From contig NZ_JAPKIB010000001.1 of NCBI RefSeq assembly GCF_036759925.1, positions 248,001-312,000 on the forward strand: a stretch of DNA of 64,000 nt. Direction: 5' to 3'. Origin of the DNA: Kluyvera sp036759925. GTDB taxonomy: Bacteria > Pseudomonadota > Gammaproteobacteria > Enterobacterales > Enterobacteriaceae. This document shows, one piece after another, positions 60,585 to 64,000 of this stretch. The position numbers and the translations under genes were made by a program. Within the stretch, counting starts at the first letter, position 1. Each line of letters begins with the position of its first letter. The notes beneath the pieces are model-generated. The model did no database searches, was not told the DNA's origin, and saw only the letters and a list, made by a program, of their open reading frames with translations.

Positions 60585-62099
60585 ATGAACGAGAAATCTG
60601 CGACATCGCACTCACCGACGCCGGTGAGTAAACCAAAAGGCGGCCAGAAAAACCGCCTTCTGATGATGGCACTGCCTATTATCGTGGCCGTGCTGCTCCT
60701 CTTTGTCCCGGTTCCTGACGGGCTTCCACCGTATGCATGGCACTATTTCGCTATCTTCGTCGGCGTGATTGTCGGCCTTATCTTTGAACCCCTGCCGGGC
60801 GCCGTTATCGGCCTGACCGGGGTGGTTGCCATCGCCCTGTGCAGCCAGTGGGTGCTGTTCAGCCCTGAACAGATGGCGGCACCGAAGTTCCAGCTGGCAG
60901 GCGCCTCCTTTAAATGGGCGGTCAGCGGCTTCGGCAACTCTACCGTCTGGCTTATCTTCGGCGCGTTTATGTTCGCCGCCGGTTACGATAAAACCCGCTT
61001 CGGCCGCCGTCTGGCGCTGATTCTGGTGAAATATCTGGGCCGTCGCAGCCTGACGCTCGGCTACGCTATCACGCTGGCCGACCTGCTGCTGGCACCGTTT
61101 ACGCCGTCCAATACCGCACGTAGCGGCGGGACTATCTACCCGATTATCGCCAACCTGCCGCCGCTGTACGGCTCAAAACCAAACGACCCAAGCGCACGTA
61201 AAATTGGCTCTTACCTGATGTGGGTGGCGATTACCGCCGCCTGTATCACCAGCTCTATGTTCCTTTCCGCCCTGGCACCTAACCTGCTGGCGCTGGCATT
61301 GGTGAAAAGCATCGTCGGTATCAACATCTCCTGGGGCACCTGGTTTATCGCCTTCCTGCCGCTGGGACTGCTGTTAATTCTGACCATGCCGCTGCTGGCC
61401 TACTGGTTCTATCCACCAGAAGTGAAGGTGAACGATGAAGTGCCGCTGTGGGCGGCCCGTGAGCTGGAAAAACTGGGCAAGCTGTCCCGTAACGAAATCC
61501 TGCTGTTGGTCTTCGTCTGCTGCGCATTGATGATGTGGATCTTCGCCGCTCAGTGGATTGAACCGGCAATGGCTGCGCTGCTGATTATCGTCCTGATGCT
61601 GTGGACTGGCGTGCTGGAGTGGAGCGACATCACCGGTAATAAAGCCGCGTGGAACACCTTCGTGTGGTTCGCCACCCTGGTCGCCCTCGCCGATGGCCTC
61701 TCCTCTACCGGCTTTATCGGCTGGTTGGGTAAAGAAGGCGGCATGCTGATGAGCGGTATTTCCCCAGGCGTGGCGACCATCGTGCTGCTGCTGGCGTTCT
61801 ACCTGCTGCACTACCTGTTTGCCAGCACCACCGCGCACACCACCGCGCTGCTGCCTGCAATGCTGACCATCGCCTCAACCATTCCGGGCATGAACATGAA
61901 TGTCTTCGTGCTGCTGATGGTGACCTCGCTGGGTATCATGGGGATCATCACCCCATACGGCACCGGCCCAAGCCCTATCTACTACGGCAGCGGATATCTG
62001 CCGACCAAAGACTACTGGCGCCTCGGCACCATCTTTGGGGGCATCTTCCTGGTGGCGCTGCTGGTCATCGGCTACCCATGGATGTCTATGATGTTCTGA
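60585..62099 (+). CDS. DASS-family dicarboxylate transporter (CitT/TtdT-like)
   Basis: The 504-residue inner-membrane protein has about 12 helices. The two sodium- or substrate-site repeats of the DASS family are present as PSNTARSGG (about residue 180) and ASTTAHTTA (about 410). Anaerobic relatives CitT and TtdT exchange citrate or tartrate for succinate. Because a fumarase and a fumarate reductase adjoin, exchange of malate (or tartrate or fumarate) for succinate is the best guess. Specificity is not readable. Confidence 0.88.
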   Translation: MNEKSATSHSPTPVSKPKGGQKNRLLMMALPIIVAVLLLFVPVPDGLPPYAWHYFAIFVGVIVGLIFEPLPGAVIGLTGVVAIALCSQWVLFSPEQMAAPKFQLAGASFKWAVSGFGNSTVWLIFGAFMFAAGYDKTRFGRRLALILVKYLGRRSLTLGYAITLADLLLAPFTPSNTARSGGTIYPIIANLPPLYGSKPNDPSARKIGSYLMWVAITAACITSSMFLSALAPNLLALALVKSIVGINISWGTWFIAFLPLGLLLILTMPLLAYWFYPPEVKVNDEVPLWAARELEKLGKLSRNEILLLVFVCCALMMWIFAAQWIEPAMAALLIIVLMLWTGVLEWSDITGNKAAWNTFVWFATLVALADGLSSTGFIGWLGKEGGMLMSGISPGVATIVLLLAFYLLHYLFASTTAHTTALLPAMLTIASTIPGMNMNVFVLLMVTSLGIMGIITPYGTGPSPIYYGSGYLPTKDYWRLGTIFGGIFLVALLVIGYPWMSMMF

Positions 62100-62105
62100 T
62101 TCATA

Positions 62106-62140
62106 ACCGTCGGGGGGCAACCTCCGGCGGTTTTATTTTT
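62106..62140 (+). terminator. Attenuating terminator between transporter and fumarase genes
   Basis: ACCGTCGGGGG pairs with CCTCCGGCGGT (with two G:T pairs) and is followed by TTTTATTTTT. It lies inside the 56-base gap, so it probably lowers rather than stops readthrough to the fumarase gene. Confidence 0.75.
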
Positions 62141-62155
62141 ATGGAGTGAAGCGCT

Positions 62156-63805
62156 ATGTCGAACAAATCATTTTACTATCAGAATCCCTTCCCGCTGTCT
62201 CACGACGATACCGAATACTACCTGCTCAGCCGTGAGCACGTCTCCGTAGCCCAGTTTGACGGTCAGGACGTGCTAAAAGTGGAGCCTGAAGCCCTGACGC
62301 TGCTTGCCCAGCAGGCTTTCCACGACGCCGCCTTTATGCTGCGCCCTTCCCACCAGAAGCAGGTTGCTGCCATTCTGAGTGACCCGGAAGCCAGCGAAAA
62401 CGATAAATACGTTGCCCTGCAGTTCCTGCGTAACTCCGAAATCGCTGCCAAAGGCGTGCTGCCAACCTGTCAGGATACCGGTACGGCGATCATCATGGGG
62501 AAAAAAGGCCAGCGCGTCTGGACCGGCGGCGGCGATGAAGCGGCGCTGTCTCAAGGCGTATACAACACCTATATCTCCGACAACCTGCGCTACTCGCAGA
62601 ACGCGGCGCTGGATATGTACAAAGAGGTGAACACCGGAACTAACCTGCCGGCGCAGATTGACCTCTACAGCGTCGACGGCGACGAATACAAATTCCTGTG
62701 CATCGCCAAAGGCGGCGGTTCAGCCAACAAAACCTATCTCTATCAGGAAACCAAAGCGCTGATCACCCCAGCGAAGTTGAAAAACTATCTGGTGGAAAAA
62801 ATGCGCACCCTCGGCACCGCGGCCTGCCCGCCGTACCACATCGCTTTCGTGATTGGCGGTACCTCAGCGGAGGTGACGCTGAAAACGGTGAAACTGGCGT
62901 CTACTCGCTATTACGATGGTCTGCCAACCGAAGGTAACGAGCACGGCCAGGCGTTCCGCGACGTGAATCTGGAAAAAGAGCTGATGATCGAGGCGCAGAA
63001 TCTGGGCTTGGGTGCGCAGTTCGGCGGCAAATACTTCGCCCACGATATCCGCGTTGTCCGTCTGCCGCGCCACGGCGCTTCCTGCCCGATCGGCATGGGC
63101 GTCTCCTGCTCCGCCGACCGTAACATTAAAGCCAAAATCAACCGTGACGGTATCTGGATTGAGAAGCTGGAACACAATCCGGCGCAGTACATTCCCGAAG
63201 CGCTGCGTGAGCAGGGTGAAGGCGCTGCGGTCAGCATCAACCTCAACCAGCCGATGAGCGAGATCCTGGCCCAGCTTTCCGCCCACCCGGTGTCCACCCG
63301 CCTGTCGCTGAACGGTACCATTATCGTTGCCCGCGACATCGCCCACGCCAAACTGAAAGAGCTGCTGGATAACGGCGAAGCACTGCCGCAGTACGTGAAA
63401 GATCACCCGATCTATTACGCGGGCCCGGCCAAAACGCCTGAAGGTTATGCCTCAGGTTCTTTAGGCCCAACCACCGCGGGTCGTATGGACTCTTACGTTG
63501 ACCTGCTGCAGTCCCACGGCGCCAGCATGGTGATGCTGGCGAAAGGCAACCGCAGCCAGCAGGTGACCGATGCTTGCCATCAACATGGCGGTTTCTATCT
63601 TGGCAGCATTGGCGGCCCGGCGGCCGTTCTGGCGCAGAGCAGCATCAAGAGTCTGGAATGCGTGGCCTACCCTGAACTGGGGATGGAAGCCATCTGGAAA
63701 ATTGAGGTGGAAAACTTTCCGGCCTTTATTCTGGTGGACGATAAAGGGAACGACTTCTTCCAGCAAATTCAGAATAAGCAGTGCGCAGGGTGTCCTCAGC
63801 GTTAA
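62156..63805 (+). CDS. fumB: Class I iron-sulfur fumarate hydratase (FumB/FumA type)
   Basis: The 549-residue enzyme interconverts malate and fumarate. The three cluster cysteines are in LPTCQDTG, AACPPYH and GASCPIGMG. By eye, segments such as DLLQSHGASM and FFQQIQNKQCAGC are closer to E. coli FumB, the anaerobic isozyme, than to FumA. FumB also accepts D-tartrate. In E. coli fumB is beside dcuB and dcuSR; here it is beside a DASS transporter. Confidence 0.93.
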   Translation: MSNKSFYYQNPFPLSHDDTEYYLLSREHVSVAQFDGQDVLKVEPEALTLLAQQAFHDAAFMLRPSHQKQVAAILSDPEASENDKYVALQFLRNSEIAAKGVLPTCQDTGTAIIMGKKGQRVWTGGGDEAALSQGVYNTYISDNLRYSQNAALDMYKEVNTGTNLPAQIDLYSVDGDEYKFLCIAKGGGSANKTYLYQETKALITPAKLKNYLVEKMRTLGTAACPPYHIAFVIGGTSAEVTLKTVKLASTRYYDGLPTEGNEHGQAFRDVNLEKELMIEAQNLGLGAQFGGKYFAHDIRVVRLPRHGASCPIGMGVSCSADRNIKAKINRDGIWIEKLEHNPAQYIPEALREQGEGAAVSINLNQPMSEILAQLSAHPVSTRLSLNGTIIVARDIAHAKLKELLDNGEALPQYVKDHPIYYAGPAKTPEGYASGSLGPTTAGRMDSYVDLLQSHGASMVMLAKGNRSQQVTDACHQHGGFYLGSIGGPAAVLAQSSIKSLECVAYPELGMEAIWKIEVENFPAFILVDDKGNDFFQQIQNKQCAGCPQR

Positions 63806-63812
63806 ATTCACC

Positions 63813-63842
63813 TCCCCCCGCCATTGCGGGGGGATTTATTTT
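63813..63842 (+). terminator. Terminator of the transporter-fumarase operon
   Basis: TCCCCCCGC pairs with GCGGGGGGA around four bases and is followed by TTTATTTT. It lies just past the fumarase stop. Confidence 0.88.
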
Positions 63843-63852
63843 AGGACTTTTC

Positions 63853-64000
63853 TTAATACAGAAATAAATTAGCTAATCCCTGCACAACACCGTCTCCGAA
63901 ACAATATTCCACTCTTGCTCCCATAAATTCAGGTAGTTCATCAGAAATATCATTGCCGATATACTTCCCTCGATTTTTAAACTCATTGATAAACACAACA
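63853..64000 (-). CDS. C-terminal part of an unrecognised protein, continues beyond the window
   Basis: On the minus strand a frame is open from the window edge to a TAA at 63853, giving 48 residues that include NRGKYIGNDISDELPEF and end NLFLY. The DNA is AT-rich compared with neighbours. The acidic, aromatic C-terminus could fit a small immunity-type or accessory protein, but no family is recognised. Confidence 0.5.
   Translation of the reverse strand, partial: VVFINEFKNRGKYIGNDISDELPEFMGARVEYCFGDGVVQGLANLFLY

Overview
The window is chromosomal DNA of a motile member of the Enterobacteriaceae. Nearly every protein resembles its Escherichia coli counterpart. Gene order follows the E. coli stretch from yecR through the fliAZ, fliC and fliE-R regions to dcm and yedR, with local differences. 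The soluble NADH-type fumarate reductase with its ApbE, an ERIC element and REP types of the Enterobacter/Klebsiella kind point to a flagellated relative of Klebsiella aerogenes, Enterobacter or Kosakonia. The species cannot be fixed from the sequence alone.

Layout. 1-5.4 kb: the end of a c-di-GMP phosphodiesterase (HD-GYP), then yecR, ftnA, yecH, tyrP and a lone T5orf172-domain gene. 5.6-14.2 kb: a TonB-dependent siderophore receptor, yecA, a decayed LysE-type exporter next to an ERIC repeat, and a complete liv-type branched-chain amino acid ABC operon. 14.7-16.2 kb: a HAD phosphatase, an unrecognised small protein and the leuZ-cysT-glyW tRNA operon. 16.3-24.5 kb: pgsA, uvrC-uvrY, yecF, sdiA and the cystine/D-cysteine operon tcyJ-dcyD-tcyL-tcyN. 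24.6-41.9 kb: fliAZ, fliC, fliDST, yedD, fliE and the long fliFGHIJK and fliLMNOPQR operons. These encode the flagellar sigma factor, filament, cap, chaperones, MS ring, switch and export gate. Sigma-28 promoters are readable before fliC and fliD, and an FlhDC box lies between fliE and fliF. 42-50.8 kb: rcsA, dsrB, yodD, the sRNA DsrA, dgcQ, yodC, yedI, yedA, vsr-dcm, yedJ and yedR. 50.8-53.6 kb: a probable RseX sRNA, an OmpC-family porin and a divergent MurQ-like protein.

The most interesting block is 53.7-63.8 kb. It looks like a self-contained pathway for anaerobic C4-dicarboxylate use. A DcuS/DcuR-like two-component pair faces a cytoplasmic ApbE flavin transferase and a three-domain soluble fumarate reductase (OYE-like, covalent FMN, FAD). 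Across a 631-bp divergent control region with a perfect FNR box lie a DASS-family dicarboxylate transporter and a class I fumarase. The inferred flow is malate (or a related acid) in, dehydration to fumarate, NADH-dependent reduction to succinate, and succinate out by exchange. The window ends inside an unrecognised gene on the minus strand.

Most of the rest is conserved core genome. Signs of turnover are the LysE remnant, the missing amyA-yedEFKL block between fliT and fliE, the AT-richer centre of fliC, and the two small genes of unknown role at 4.6 and 15.4 kb.
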